The notes beneath the pieces were generated by a model. It made no database searches. It saw nothing but the letters and a program-made list of their open reading frames with translations, and was not told where the DNA came from. Position numbers and translations under genes: made by a program. A stretch of DNA of 51,251 nucleotides from an uncultured Pirellulaceae bacterium (GTDB lineage: Bacteria; Planctomycetota; Planctomycetia; Pirellulales; Pirellulaceae), in contig CALFWR010000132.1 in NCBI GenBank assembly GCA_937928555.1, forward strand, positions 1-51,251. Direction: 5' to 3'. This document shows positions 1 through 8,572 of the stretch, in pieces; within the stretch, counting starts at the first letter, position 1; each line of letters opens with the position of its first letter.

Positions 1-145
1 CAACAGCAGCAAGGGAAAAACTGAATTTCAACAAGAAATGTAAATCATCCAGCAGATGAAAACCACAGCGATCGTTTCATCGCATCAGAGTCGCGGATCA
101 CTGTCTCAACTGATTCTGACGCCCACGCCTCGTGAATAATCCGGG
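1..145 (+). mobile_element. 187-bp MITE-like element, subfamily A, copy A1 (cut by window start)
   Basis: This is the inner and right part of a short non-coding element whose complete copies are at 2364-2550 and 43972-44157. It is nearly identical to them over its whole length. It ends at 145 with the reverse complement of CCCGGATTATTCACGA, preceded by the CCCACGCC arm that marks the right end of the family. The left end, about 42 bp, lies outside the window. The five bases after it (146-150, ATTAA) also form the left flank of the next element, B1. It has no convincing open reading frame. Confidence 0.85.
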
Positions 146-150
146 ATTAA

Positions 151-337
151 CCCGGATTATTCACGAGGCGTGGGCCTGACTTTCAGCTTGCCCGTACAAC
201 GCGGTGTCTGTTGAAAAGATTCCCTGTTTTGGAATCCATCAAACGAGGTGAACTGAAGTCTCGCAGGCAATCCGGCTCTGAGGCACACCTTGCGTGGTTC
301 AGCGGCAATCAACGCCCGTTGTCGTCAATAATTCCGG
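151..337 (-). mobile_element. 187-bp MITE-like element, subfamily B, copy B1
   Basis: The left end is CCCGGATTATTCACGA followed by GGCGTGGGC. The right end is a decayed version of the other terminus (ACGCCCGTTGTCG...AATTCCGG). It has the same 187-bp length as the complete subfamily A copy at 2364, but the interior belongs to a second subfamily shared with 26632-26818. It is flanked by ATTAA (146-150) and ATTAG (338-342), a 4/5 match that fits an old 5-bp target duplication. It abuts A1 tail to tail, giving a perfect 25-bp inverted repeat with a 5-nt spacer at 121-175. Confidence 0.8.
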
Positions 338-344
338 ATTAGGG

Positions 345-368
345 GAACGCAGACGCTCGGCTGCGTTC
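345..368 (-). terminator. Hairpin downstream of the alpha/beta hydrolase gene
   Basis: GAACGCAG (345-352) pairs perfectly with CTGCGTTC (361-368) across an 8-nt loop, 48 bp past the hydrolase stop codon. No T-tract follows on either strand, so it could be a processing or weak termination structure, not a classical intrinsic terminator. Confidence 0.3.
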
Positions 369-416
369 TCTGTTGAGCGGATGCGGCGGCTGGAAGCCAC
401 GGTTGCTCGCGGGCAA

Positions 417-1301
417 TTACTCATCGCCCTTGGCTTCGATATCCGTCAGCCAATCGTCAAACGCTTCCCAATAGCTCAGCGGCAGCGCGGAATTGTGGCC
501 GTTGCCTTCGATGGGCGTGAACTTGCTCTTGGGGTGCGTTGTCGCCTGAAAAAGTTTTCGGCCGTGGTCAATGGGAACCACGCGGTCGGCCGTTCCGTGG
601 GACTGAAACACGGGGCCAGTATACTTTTTGAGCGCGGCCAATGAGTCGTAACGATTCTGGATCAAAAACCGAACCGGAAAGATCGGATACTTTTTCGCCG
701 CGACATTAACGAGGCTGTCAAAGGTCCGTTGCAGCACGAGGGCTTTGCAGCCTTTGGTCGATGCGATGTGCGTTGCGACGCCGCCGCCCAGGGAGCTTCC
801 GAGCACAATCACGTCGTCCGGTTTCACGCCCAGCTTTTCGCAGAACACGTCCATGGCTTTTTCGCCGTCGAGTTTTATGCCGGCTTCATGTGGCGTGCCT
901 TCGCTTTTGCCGTAGCCGCGATAGTCGAAAACAAACACGTTGGCTTTGAAGTTTCGTCGAATGTACTTCCCGAATCCATTGGTGACATAAGCCACGTTTT
1001 CGCCGTTCCCGTGGCAGATCAATATGTGCCGCGAAGTCGTGGCTTCGCTTCGTAGCAACCAGCCGTGAAGTTTCGTTCCGTCGCTGGATTTGAAGTCCAC
1101 GTTTTCGTGAGCGTAGTCGGGCTCCCAGTCGCCCGCAGGAAATTTGGGTGCCGGGTAGATCAAAAAACTCTCGAATAACACCAACATGAGGCAGACCAGT
1201 GACCACGTGATCACGAGGGTCATGAGGAACTTGCGCAAAATTCGGATTGAACGCCGTGAGATCGTACTTTCGTCGGGCGTGTTTGTTTTGTCGCGTCGCA
1301 T
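417..1301 (-). CDS. Membrane-anchored alpha/beta hydrolase (BEM46/FrsA-like)
   Basis: A serine hydrolase of the alpha/beta fold (294 aa), probably held on the outer face of the cytoplasmic membrane by one N-terminal segment (about residues 25-48). The nucleophile elbow GSSLG has Ser170. HGNGEN around residue 97 is the oxyanion-hole strand. Asp239 (ADRVVP) and His269 (NGHNS) complete the triad, so the enzyme looks intact. The natural substrate is unknown; related proteins are called esterases, peptidases or thioesterases. The start at 1301 is chosen because AGGAG lies 8 nt upstream; the reading frame stays open a further 55 codons, into the divergent methyltransferase gene. It is transcribed away from that methyltransferase. 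A hairpin follows the stop. Confidence 0.85.
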   Translation of the reverse strand: MRRDKTNTPDESTISRRSIRILRKFLMTLVITWSLVCLMLVLFESFLIYPAPKFPAGDWEPDYAHENVDFKSSDGTKLHGWLLRSEATTSRHILICHGNGENVAYVTNGFGKYIRRNFKANVFVFDYRGYGKSEGTPHEAGIKLDGEKAMDVFCEKLGVKPDDVIVLGSSLGGGVATHIASTKGCKALVLQRTFDSLVNVAAKKYPIFPVRFLIQNRYDSLAALKKYTGPVFQSHGTADRVVPIDHGRKLFQATTHPKSKFTPIEGNGHNSALPLSYWEAFDDWLTDIEAKGDE

Positions 1302-1407
1302 TGTGTGCTCCTGAATTCGTGCCCGAAACAGTATACAACGGGCGTTTGCCGCTAACGGGAGGGTAGAATTGTTCGTCGAGACTCGCCGGCAGCAGAAGGA
1401 AGTTACC

Positions 1408-2244
1408 TTGAACAAAATAGAACTCGAAAACGCCATCCGGGAGCTTGGCCCATGGCACCATGACATTGAAATTGACGGTCAGCTTTCCACAGGGAAGGTC
1501 TTTTCTCCGACCGGAAAGCTTGAAAAGGGCAAGAACGGTGGGGTGACCTTGATCTCGCCGCGCGAAAAATTCACCCGCATCGTCAAAGGGCTCTATCCGG
1601 ATTCAATGCAGGGGGCGAGTTTTCTGGACTGCGCGTGCAACGCGGGAGCGTACTGTTTCCTGTCGCGTGAGTTTGGGGCCGATCGCTGCGTGGGTTTTGA
1701 TGTTCGCGAACATTGGATCAGTCAGGCCAAATTCGTTCAGCAGCATCGGACTTTTGCGCCGGTGGACAACGTCCAGTTTCATGTCAAGGATCTGTACGAC
1801 GCGCCCAAGTTGGATCTGCCGCAGTTTGACTTTGTGTACTTCTCCGGGATCTTTTATCACCTGCCGGATCCCGTTACCGGGCTCAAGATCGCTGCGGATC
1901 TTTCCAAAGACGTGATCTTTGTTAGCACCGCCGGGAAAGCCGTCCCGCAAAATCCAGGCGGAATGACGATGGCGCGGGAAAGCACCACCAACGTTATGTC
2001 AGGAGTTCATGAGATGTCATGGTTCCCCAACGGAGTTGAGTGCATTCAGTATTTGTTGATCTGGCTGGGGTTCAAGGATATCAAGCTGTTTCGTTTTGTT
2101 GAAAAAAAGCTGGGTCGAATCCGGATGGAGATCGTTGCGTCGCGGACCGAAGGAAGGCTGGAGCATCTTGACGGCCAGCAGTTGGACAACAAGTGGCGTT
2201 GGACCAACTGGCAGATGGAACAGGCTAAAGAAGGTATCAGCTAA
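1408..2244 (+). CDS. CmoB-like class I SAM-dependent methyltransferase
   Basis: A Rossmann-fold methyltransferase of about 278 aa resembling the catalytic part of CmoB (Methyltransf_9/DUF1698), the carboxy-SAM tRNA-modifying enzyme. FLDCACNAG is motif I, GFDVREHW the acidic strand-2 motif, and FSGIFYHLPDP corresponds to the CmoB GVLYH motif. The C-terminal stretch WFPNGVECIQYLLIWLGF matches the CmoB end domain. I do not see enough to say it binds carboxy-SAM, so function on tRNA is uncertain; a small-molecule methyltransferase is equally possible. TTG at 1408 is preferred because AAGGAAG lies just upstream; a TTG at 1369 in the same frame lacks a ribosome site. It is divergent from the hydrolase. 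Confidence 0.75.
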   Translation: MNKIELENAIRELGPWHHDIEIDGQLSTGKVFSPTGKLEKGKNGGVTLISPREKFTRIVKGLYPDSMQGASFLDCACNAGAYCFLSREFGADRCVGFDVREHWISQAKFVQQHRTFAPVDNVQFHVKDLYDAPKLDLPQFDFVYFSGIFYHLPDPVTGLKIAADLSKDVIFVSTAGKAVPQNPGGMTMARESTTNVMSGVHEMSWFPNGVECIQYLLIWLGFKDIKLFRFVEKKLGRIRMEIVASRTEGRLEHLDGQQLDNKWRWTNWQMEQAKEGIS

Positions 2245-2363
2245 CGGCCGCCAGCGGATTGGGCCGATTCAAAACCCAAGTCGGCGATCTTGTGCTTGAT
2301 CGAGCGTCCAGGTAGCTCATGCAAATGGTGTTGTTTGCAAGCAGAATCCGGCGGAGATTTACG

Positions 2364-2550
2364 CCCGGATTATTCACGACGACGGGCGTTAATTCTACGT
2401 CTAGCCAACGGCAGCAAGGGAAAAACTGAATTTCAACAAGAAATGTAAACCATCCAGTAGATGAAAACCACAGCGATCGTTTCATCGCATCAGAGTCGCG
2501 GATCGCTGTCTCAACTGACTCTAACGCCCACGCCTCGTGAATAATCCGGG
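2364..2550 (+). mobile_element. 187-bp MITE-like element, subfamily A, complete copy A2
   Basis: Complete element with outer termini CCCGGATTATTCACGA / TCGTGAATAATCCGGG (16-bp perfect inverted repeats). The sub-terminal arms are asymmetric (CGACGGGCG on the left, CGCCCACGC on the right) and give the family an orientation. The interior carries GATGAAA/TTTCATC and ACAGCGATC/GATCGCTGT, two inverted repeats that overlap and cannot both form. Flanks are TTACG and TTGAG, so no clean target duplication remains here. It lies between the 3' ends of two convergent genes. Confidence 0.9.
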
Positions 2551-2592
2551 TTGAGTTGGGGGAATCGCTCGCAGGTTCGCGGCCAATGAAAA

Positions 2593-2624
2593 GACCGGTT
2601 GCGCTTTGCAGGCGACAACCGGTC
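2593..2624 (-). terminator. Candidate terminator in the convergent region
   Basis: GACCGGTTG (2593-2601) pairs perfectly with CAACCGGTC (2616-2624) over a 14-nt loop. Read on the minus strand, the stem is followed at once by TTTTC, which suits termination of the barrel-protein gene, though it sits about 180 bp past the stop. On the plus strand the stem is followed after a few bases by CTGTTTT, so it may work in both directions. Just beyond it, CAGCACTGAGA is tandemly duplicated (2657-2678). Confidence 0.45.
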
Positions 2625-2806
2625 GTACTTCTGTTTTGGATTTTGGCAAACTGCCACAGCACTGAGACAGCACTGAGACAGCTAAAAGTTGGCGGTCTCA
2701 GAGACGTCGCTCGACTCTCGGAGTCGCGTTTTGACGCCTCGGATAGGCCGAGCTACTTTGGCGAGTTACGTCGTTGCCAACTGTAATTCCAAGCTGTCCC
2801 GTTGCA

Positions 2807-4366
2807 CTAGTTGCGGCGAAGTAAAAACGTGCCGTTGTCAGCAACTGGCAGCAGTGGGCGATCGTAAGATCGGTAGTAGGCGCGGCCTTGTGGGCGGAAC
2901 GCAAAACCGACATAGATGTTGAACGAATCGTCGATGCGTGAGCTGCCAACACCACTTCCGGGTAGCGTATCGTCGCTCAGATACAGAACCGCACCGGCTT
3001 CCAGGGCGATACGTTCGGCCAAAGGTATGTCGAAGTCGGCACCAAGGACGCCCTGGCCGTCGTCTGTCCAACCGCCGTAAAGCTCTTCCCAGCCGCCGCT
3101 GTTCTGCACTTTGCGGAGGAAGAAGCGGTAGTTGGTGATCGAGGAAGTCGTAAAGTCGTCAAATGCGTTGCCCGCAAACGTTCCGCTGGAAACTTCGTCC
3201 TGCTGATTGCTGGCCCAGCGAAATCCGACCGCTGCACCACTGGGGTAAGCCCAGCTGACTTCGGCGCGAATCTGTGTTACATCCGAATCCACAAAGAACT
3301 CTTCGGTCAGGATGTCGGCCACCACGCCCGCTTGAAGGCCCGAGTCGACGCGGCGATAAACACCCGCCGTGATGAAGGTTTGGTCACGACTGTCGGGGCT
3401 CAGTTCGCCGCCGCCAAACTGTGATTGTACAGAGCGGACGCCAAATTGCCCCGAAAGCTGGCCGCACGAAAGGCGACAAAGCGGAATGCCAAGATTGAAT
3501 CCCGCATAAGCCCCGAAATTCGAGTCCAGATTCAGATCGGTTTGCCCGGGAGGAGCAAAGGCCGGATGACGAAAAGCTGTGGCTCCAGCAAAATAGCTGC
3601 CGCTGCGGATGGCTCGGGCCAACGGACCGGTCCACCAGCATCCTGCGCCATCGGGGCAGCCGCCGCGACCACAGCAGTTGTCGGAGAAGTAACCGCCAGC
3701 GTCGCCACATGTGGTGCAGGCGTCTCCGATGACTTCGCCTTCGTAGACAACTGAATCAGAAAGGATCGTGCCATTATCGACAATCACCGAATCAGAAACG
3801 ATCGAAGGAATGACTTCGTTGTTGACTGGACCGGTGATGACAGAGTCGCTCAACCGGGTTCCAGAACCGGCGCTAACGAGTGGCTGTTCGGTAATCACTC
3901 GCGTTCCAGACCCTGCCAGTGGCTGTTGGGTGATCACCCGGGTGCCGGAACCTGCCAGTGGCTGACCGGTGGTCAGTTGTGCGGTTCGCAAGTGTCGCGG
4001 TGTGTATCCGCCACGTACCGTCGGCTGTTGAATGATTCGTCGCTGGACAGGCTGCGGGGCGACTTGAACCGGTTGCGGTGCGGGTTGGGCTCGCGTTACC
4101 GACCCTTGAGGAGCACTCTGTGGGGCCAGCGGTCGAGCGGCAACCTGAGTTTGTGCCTGGGCAACTCGAACCGGAGCCTGTTGGGCTGTTGTTGCGGTCG
4201 TTTGGCTGCGTAGCCGGGCGCGTTGCATCGCTGCCATTCGCTGCTGAAAAGCTGCCGATCCTTGTTGTGCTTGTGCTGTAGCGGCTGCAAGCGGAATTGC
4301 GAGGACGGCTACCAAGAGTATTCTGATTTGAAAGAGCATTCTGATTTGAGTCTGGGGGGAGAACAT
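2807..4366 (-). CDS. Exported protein, Gln/Ala-rich N-terminal region and probable beta-barrel C-terminal domain
   Basis: A 519-aa protein with a signal peptide (hydrophobic about residues 11-32, cut near AQAQQ). A long low-complexity Gln/Pro/Ala linker follows, then a run built on QPLAGSGTRVIT units (two perfect, one degenerate) and related SDSVI units. A Cys-rich patch (ACTTCGDAGG...CCGRGGC) comes next, then a C-terminal half with alternating aromatic strands ending in FLLRRN. The layout fits a planctomycete outer-membrane or envelope barrel tethered by a disordered linker; it may belong to a planctomycete-only DUF (possibly DUF6666), which I cannot confirm. AGGAAG 6 nt before 4366 supports this start. 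A small direct repeat (ATTCTGATTTGA) at the start codes the duplicated QIR. Confidence 0.65.
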   Translation of the reverse strand: MFSPQTQIRMLFQIRILLVAVLAIPLAAATAQAQQGSAAFQQRMAAMQRARLRSQTTATTAQQAPVRVAQAQTQVAARPLAPQSAPQGSVTRAQPAPQPVQVAPQPVQRRIIQQPTVRGGYTPRHLRTAQLTTGQPLAGSGTRVITQQPLAGSGTRVITEQPLVSAGSGTRLSDSVITGPVNNEVIPSIVSDSVIVDNGTILSDSVVYEGEVIGDACTTCGDAGGYFSDNCCGRGGCPDGAGCWWTGPLARAIRSGSYFAGATAFRHPAFAPPGQTDLNLDSNFGAYAGFNLGIPLCRLSCGQLSGQFGVRSVQSQFGGGELSPDSRDQTFITAGVYRRVDSGLQAGVVADILTEEFFVDSDVTQIRAEVSWAYPSGAAVGFRWASNQQDEVSSGTFAGNAFDDFTTSSITNYRFFLRKVQNSGGWEELYGGWTDDGQGVLGADFDIPLAERIALEAGAVLYLSDDTLPGSGVGSSRIDDSFNIYVGFAFRPQGRAYYRSYDRPLLPVADNGTFLLRRN

Positions 4367-4804
4367 CGGAATCTTCCTGTCCTAAATTTGTATTTGCCAA
4401 CGCAGTCACGCCATCGCGCTGAGACCACGTCCTCAAATTCTTCGGCATCGGTAGACTCTGCTCTTTCGTCAAAATCTGATTATTCCGAAAAATTTGAGCA
4501 GCTTGCCCTGTTTAACATCCGCGTTGTTCGCGAAAGCACCACCGTTACCCTGATTCACACCGCCGAGGCAATGAATCTGGCAGAGCTGCGAACGGGGTCG
4601 GTGCTGCTAGCGGGAGTTGGCGTTGTCCGGGTAAACGGACATCCTTAAAAGTGCTTTTCCGCTTTCGTTGCGATATGGATAACGGGGTTGGATCAACTGA
4701 GTCGGCCAATTCCAGCGGTGGAAAGTTGGCAGCGAAGCGAGGCAGTTTACTTCAGAGTGTTTTTGCTTCCTCGCATCCTTTGGCTCAAGTGGCTGGAGAA
4801 ACCT
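4367..4804. other. Intergenic region, no gene recognised
   Basis: 438 bp between the divergent barrel-protein and GT2 genes. It must hold both promoters, but I see no unambiguous -35/-10 pair. Frames through it are open for short distances only, and none has a ribosome site with a recognisable product. Confidence 0.4.
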
Positions 4805-5824
4805 ATGCAAGCCAAAAGCATCGAAGTCATCATTCCGCTCTACAACGAGATGGAAGTTGTAGATCAGTTGCTTGAGCGGACTGTGAATTCGTGCCGTCAA
4901 ACGGGGCTGCATTGGAGAGTCATTCTGGTTGATGATGGCAGCACCGACGGGACCGACGGCCGAATCAGCGAACTGATGGAGCGCGGGGTTGGCGACGGAA
5001 ATATCGTATTGGTCAAGCTGTCACGGAACTTTGGTCAGCAAGCCGCGATCATGGCGGGCCTGGAGTTGGCAGCGGATTCCGATTGCGTCGTGGTGATGGA
5101 TGGTGACTTGCAGGATCCGCCGGAGTTGATTCCCCGGATGGTCGAGAAATGGAACCAGGGCGATCAGGTTGTCATTCCGCAGAAAAATTCACGTCAGGAA
5201 ACGCCGATTCGCAGCGTTTGCTTTTGGGCGTTCCACAAATTGTTTCGTTTTGTTTCGGATATCAACGTGCCGCCGCGGACGGGAAACTTTTGCTTGCTCG
5301 ATCGCTGTGCTGCCGACGCGATGGTGCGGCTCAGGGAGCAGCATCGATTTTTTCCTGGCTTGCGAGCGTTGATCGGATTTCGGCAAACCACGGTTGCTTT
5401 TGAGCGGCCAGCGAGAGCCGCGGGCAAGCCCAAGCAGTCGTTGCGACGGCTGTTTCAGTATGCCGGCGATGCCTTCGTCGGGTTTTCGGACAAGCCCATG
5501 AAGCTGCTTGGCCTGACAGGTTTTGGTTTGTTGACCGTCGGTGCACTGCTGTTGGGAGTATTGATGGTTTCGGTTGTCGGGTCGACCGAAGCGGTGGACT
5601 TTTGGCCGAAGCTGATTGCTTGTGGCATTCTGTTGCTGACGGGAGTTCAGTTGATTGGATTGGGAGTTGTCGGTGCGTGGAGCCGCCGGATATTGGATGA
5701 GGCTCGTGGCCGACCGGCTTTTGTAGTCCAAAGTGTGACCGCCGCTGGAAGTGTTGAAAGCAAAGATTCGTTCGCCAGTGCTTCGGCGGTGGTACCGTTT
5801 TCGGAGCAACGAGATGCAGCTTGA
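4805..5824 (+). CDS. GT2 family glycosyltransferase, DPM1/ArnC/GtrB-like
   Basis: An inverting GT-A glycosyltransferase (339 aa) of the polyprenyl-phosphate sugar transferase type. It has IEVIIPLYNE at the N-terminus, DDGSTDGT (residues 43-50) for the nucleotide, DGDLQDPPE with the metal-binding DxD at 99-101, and two C-terminal membrane helices (about 235-258 and 270-295) before a basic cytoplasmic tail. Family members charge undecaprenyl or dolichyl phosphate with a sugar on the cytoplasmic face. GGAG 7 nt before ATG 4805 sets the start; the frame is open further upstream without a ribosome site. It overlaps the next gene by 11 bp, so the two are probably translationally coupled; the partner is a plausible user of the lipid-linked sugar. 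Confidence 0.85.
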   Translation: MQAKSIEVIIPLYNEMEVVDQLLERTVNSCRQTGLHWRVILVDDGSTDGTDGRISELMERGVGDGNIVLVKLSRNFGQQAAIMAGLELAADSDCVVVMDGDLQDPPELIPRMVEKWNQGDQVVIPQKNSRQETPIRSVCFWAFHKLFRFVSDINVPPRTGNFCLLDRCAADAMVRLREQHRFFPGLRALIGFRQTTVAFERPARAAGKPKQSLRRLFQYAGDAFVGFSDKPMKLLGLTGFGLLTVGALLLGVLMVSVVGSTEAVDFWPKLIACGILLLTGVQLIGLGVVGAWSRRILDEARGRPAFVVQSVTAAGSVESKDSFASASAVVPFSEQRDAA

Positions 5825-7571
5825 GATGAATGAGATGTCTGTGCCGCAGCGAAAAGGTGTCGTTTGGGCCGAAGTCCGTTGTTACGTTTTGGTTGCCGTG
5901 GCGGTGTTGGTGATGGGGCTGTTTGCCGGTTTCCTGAATCACAGCTTGTACCAGCATCAGGCACCGTTCTTTGATTCAATGAGCTATCACGAGCAGTGCT
6001 TTCGGGCGATGCATGACGCCAAAGAGCACGGGTTGGCGACGGCGCTGATTGAGAACATGCAGGGCACCATCACGGTGTGTCTGCCGCAGGCGATAGCGAT
6101 TGTGGCGTCTGTTTTTGTGGAGCCATCTCGCTACGTGGGGATCGCGATTCAGGGGTTGTTCCTGCTGGCTTTTGAGTTCACGCTGTTGGCGTTCTTCCGC
6201 ACGCAGTTGGGCTTGGGTCGCATCGAATCGCTGTGCGGATGTTTGCTGTTCCTTGCCCCGGGTTGTTTGATGCTGCCCGTTGGAGGCCTCTCTGATTTCC
6301 GCATGGATCTGCTGTTAATGCTGAACCTATCGACTTGCAGTTTGCTGGTCATGATGGCGTTGGCAACAACCAATCGGCAGCAAAAGGTCGCGACGTGGTT
6401 GTGGTTGATCGCGGGAGCGGCGATTGCTGCGACGTGCTTGTGCCGCGCGACGGCGCCCGTCTACCTGGTCGCAATGCTGGGGCCGGTGATCCTGTTGACA
6501 GTTGTTTTCAATCGCAAAACGCTACTGTCGCAGTGCGGTGGGATGGCCATTGGCGGAGTTGTTGCGGCTTGTGGTTGTTTGTGGTTTTACATTATCAACT
6601 TCGATCATTTGAAATACTATTACGTCGAATGGAACACCGACGCAAACGCGGCGCTGAGCTGGTTCGAATCGCTGGGGCATCTTCGATACGTACGCAAGGC
6701 GCTCGGTGTGCCATTGTTGGTGTTCTTTTTGGTCGGGTATTTGTCGGTTTTGTTTCATCGTGATCAACGCGACAAACTGCTTGCGGCGTTGCGGCAATAT
6801 CGACACGAAGTCGCGGCGCTGGCGTGGATTGGTTTGATGCCGATTGCAATCCTGGTCGCAAAGCGTGCGGGAATGAATCCGTTTGTCAGTATGCCAGCGG
6901 TGTTTGGAATTGTGGCGGTGCTGTTGATTCCATTGCTGGCGATCACGCAGGCGAATCGCCGGCGCGGTGTCCTTGGTGTGAGCGTTGTGACGGTGTGGGG
7001 AGTCTCGTTGTTGCTGGGCTATACGTCGCATACGCGGACCGAGTTCGATTCGATGAAGGGCCGGCAGGATGTTCTCCGGGCGGTGGCTCTGCAAAGCGAC
7101 GGCAATGCCAGGCTGAGCGTGGTGACGCTTGGTAAGTTCAACACCAGTTCGTTGATGTCCACGCTGCTGTTCGATGTCGATGCCCAAAACCGAAAGCCCG
7201 GATTGGTTCGCTGGCAAAACGTGAACTTTCGCCCCAAGCGTCTGTTTCAGATTGCGGCCAAGACGGAATGGGATTCCGTTTACGGTGCCAATGATCGGGA
7301 AAAGGTGGAATCCATGTTTCAGCTCGCCAATCGCGAGTTGGACTTTGTTGTGATTCCAACCAGGGAGACCGCCGCGATGCTATCACTGGAGACCAGCAAT
7401 CGTATTATCAACCGACAAGCAGAGCCAATTCGAAAACGTTTTCTGGAGAGCCCAAGCTGGTCACCTGTGTCGAATCCGATTGAGGCCGAGCCCGGTCAGC
7501 GGTTTGTCCTGTTAAAGCGTATCGATCAGGTCGCCAATTCGGCTAAAGAAGGCGTTAAGCGATACCGCTAA
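5814..7571 (+). CDS. Polytopic membrane protein, probable GT-C type glycosyltransferase
   Basis: About 585 aa with roughly ten hydrophobic segments in the first 400 residues and a soluble C-terminal domain of about 160 residues. Early acidic residues in the first periplasmic loop (FFDSMSYHEQ) are placed like the catalytic Asp/Glu of PMT/ArnT-type GT-C enzymes, which take sugars from polyprenyl phosphate. Being coupled to a DPM1-like enzyme supports that role, but no family is certain. The start at 5814 overlaps the previous stop and has GGAG 7 nt upstream; ATG at 5826 or 5835 is also possible. Likely cell-surface or lipid glycosylation. Confidence 0.6.
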   Translation: MQLEMNEMSVPQRKGVVWAEVRCYVLVAVAVLVMGLFAGFLNHSLYQHQAPFFDSMSYHEQCFRAMHDAKEHGLATALIENMQGTITVCLPQAIAIVASVFVEPSRYVGIAIQGLFLLAFEFTLLAFFRTQLGLGRIESLCGCLLFLAPGCLMLPVGGLSDFRMDLLLMLNLSTCSLLVMMALATTNRQQKVATWLWLIAGAAIAATCLCRATAPVYLVAMLGPVILLTVVFNRKTLLSQCGGMAIGGVVAACGCLWFYIINFDHLKYYYVEWNTDANAALSWFESLGHLRYVRKALGVPLLVFFLVGYLSVLFHRDQRDKLLAALRQYRHEVAALAWIGLMPIAILVAKRAGMNPFVSMPAVFGIVAVLLIPLLAITQANRRRGVLGVSVVTVWGVSLLLGYTSHTRTEFDSMKGRQDVLRAVALQSDGNARLSVVTLGKFNTSSLMSTLLFDVDAQNRKPGLVRWQNVNFRPKRLFQIAAKTEWDSVYGANDREKVESMFQLANRELDFVVIPTRETAAMLSLETSNRIINRQAEPIRKRFLESPSWSPVSNPIEAEPGQRFVLLKRIDQVANSAKEGVKRYR

Positions 7572-7688
7572 GGTAATTTTGAACGTGTGGCGAACGAATT
7601 CGCGTGGTGCGGAGAAAACCGAAATCAGGAATTGGGATTGTCGATAGGATTCCAACAGCTATTCCTGGTTTAAGTCCTGGTGACCTTC

Positions 7689-8495
7689 GTGATTCGAAAA
7701 TCTATCCTGTTTTTGGCTGCTGTTGCGGCTGCAATCACTGCCTTTGCTGACTATTCCACTGCGCAGGTTTCGTATCAACTTGGCGACCAGGGCGTCACCG
7801 GTCCAGTGAGACAGCGGCTGCGTAACAGGACCAAAATAATTCAGCCACGGTTGCAAAACGGCGAACTTAATCGCAAGGCCACGTTCGACTACAACGGCAA
7901 CAAGCCCTTGGGCGGGTTGTTCGCGGCGGATTTTGATTTGACGGCTTCTGTGTTCGGTGGCTGGAACCGGATCGACGGGTTTCTTGACGGTCCACCGTTC
8001 AGCGAGTTCGACGATGATTTCGCGGTGGGTGCTGCGTACGGTCGGCGGCACACGCAGTTCCTTCGCAGCGAGTTCGAGTTCACGTATCGGAGCAACGATG
8101 CGGAAACCGGATTTGGTGATCCGTCTGTGTTGGTTTTGCCCGGCAGCGATACGGTGACAGCGAATGATGTGTCAGTTTATTCGATCATCAAGAACTTTGT
8201 GTTTGATCTGCATTCGCCTCGCGAGAACGTGACGCCTTATGTGGGCATCGGGATCGGCTACGCGTACGTCGATGCCGAGCTTGGTAACGGATTTGAGTTG
8301 GATGATGCGTCGACTTTTGCGTGGCAACCGATGGGCGGTGTGTCGGTGAAGCTCACCGAGCGGATGAATTACTTTGTGGAGTACCGATACTTTTCCACGA
8401 CGTCGTTTGAGTTGGTTCAGGGTGGTGTGGAGAGCGGGCAGTCGACTAATTACGCGACGCACAATTTGTTCATGGGGATGCGGTTCGAGTTTTAG
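7689..8495 (+). CDS. Small outer-membrane beta-barrel protein
   Basis: A 268-aa protein with a signal peptide (IRKSILFLAAVAAAITAFA, cut near STAQ) and a barrel of the OmpA/OmpW-like porin-family type. It shows repeated alternating hydrophobic/aromatic strands, GIGIGYAYVDAEL and YFVEYRYFSTT hairpins, and a terminal strand ending in RFEF. A C-terminal Phe is the usual recognition signal for outer-membrane barrel assembly. GTG at 7689 fits the signal peptide; GTG at 7680 is an alternative. It stands alone after the glycosyltransferase pair. No ligand can be inferred. Confidence 0.75.
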   Translation: MIRKSILFLAAVAAAITAFADYSTAQVSYQLGDQGVTGPVRQRLRNRTKIIQPRLQNGELNRKATFDYNGNKPLGGLFAADFDLTASVFGGWNRIDGFLDGPPFSEFDDDFAVGAAYGRRHTQFLRSEFEFTYRSNDAETGFGDPSVLVLPGSDTVTANDVSVYSIIKNFVFDLHSPRENVTPYVGIGIGYAYVDAELGNGFELDDASTFAWQPMGGVSVKLTERMNYFVEYRYFSTTSFELVQGGVESGQSTNYATHNLFMGMRFEF

Positions 8496-8572
8496 GATCA
8501 GCAGGAGGGCTGGAAGGGCTTGCCTTTGTGCGCCGATGCGATGGCAGCAAGTTGTCACTACAATTGCGCCGA

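Noticed and set aside
1..345. CRISPR or REP/BIME array
   Set aside because: The repeats are not regularly spaced with unique spacers; they are isolated 187-bp units with target duplications, which fits transposition better.
2237..2662. Open frame running through element A2 on the minus strand
   Set aside because: It consists mostly of the repeat; equivalent frames in other copies are interrupted, so the element is non-coding.
4223..4648. A 141-codon frame upstream of the GT2 gene
   Set aside because: It starts inside the minus-strand barrel gene, has no ribosome site and shows no domain.
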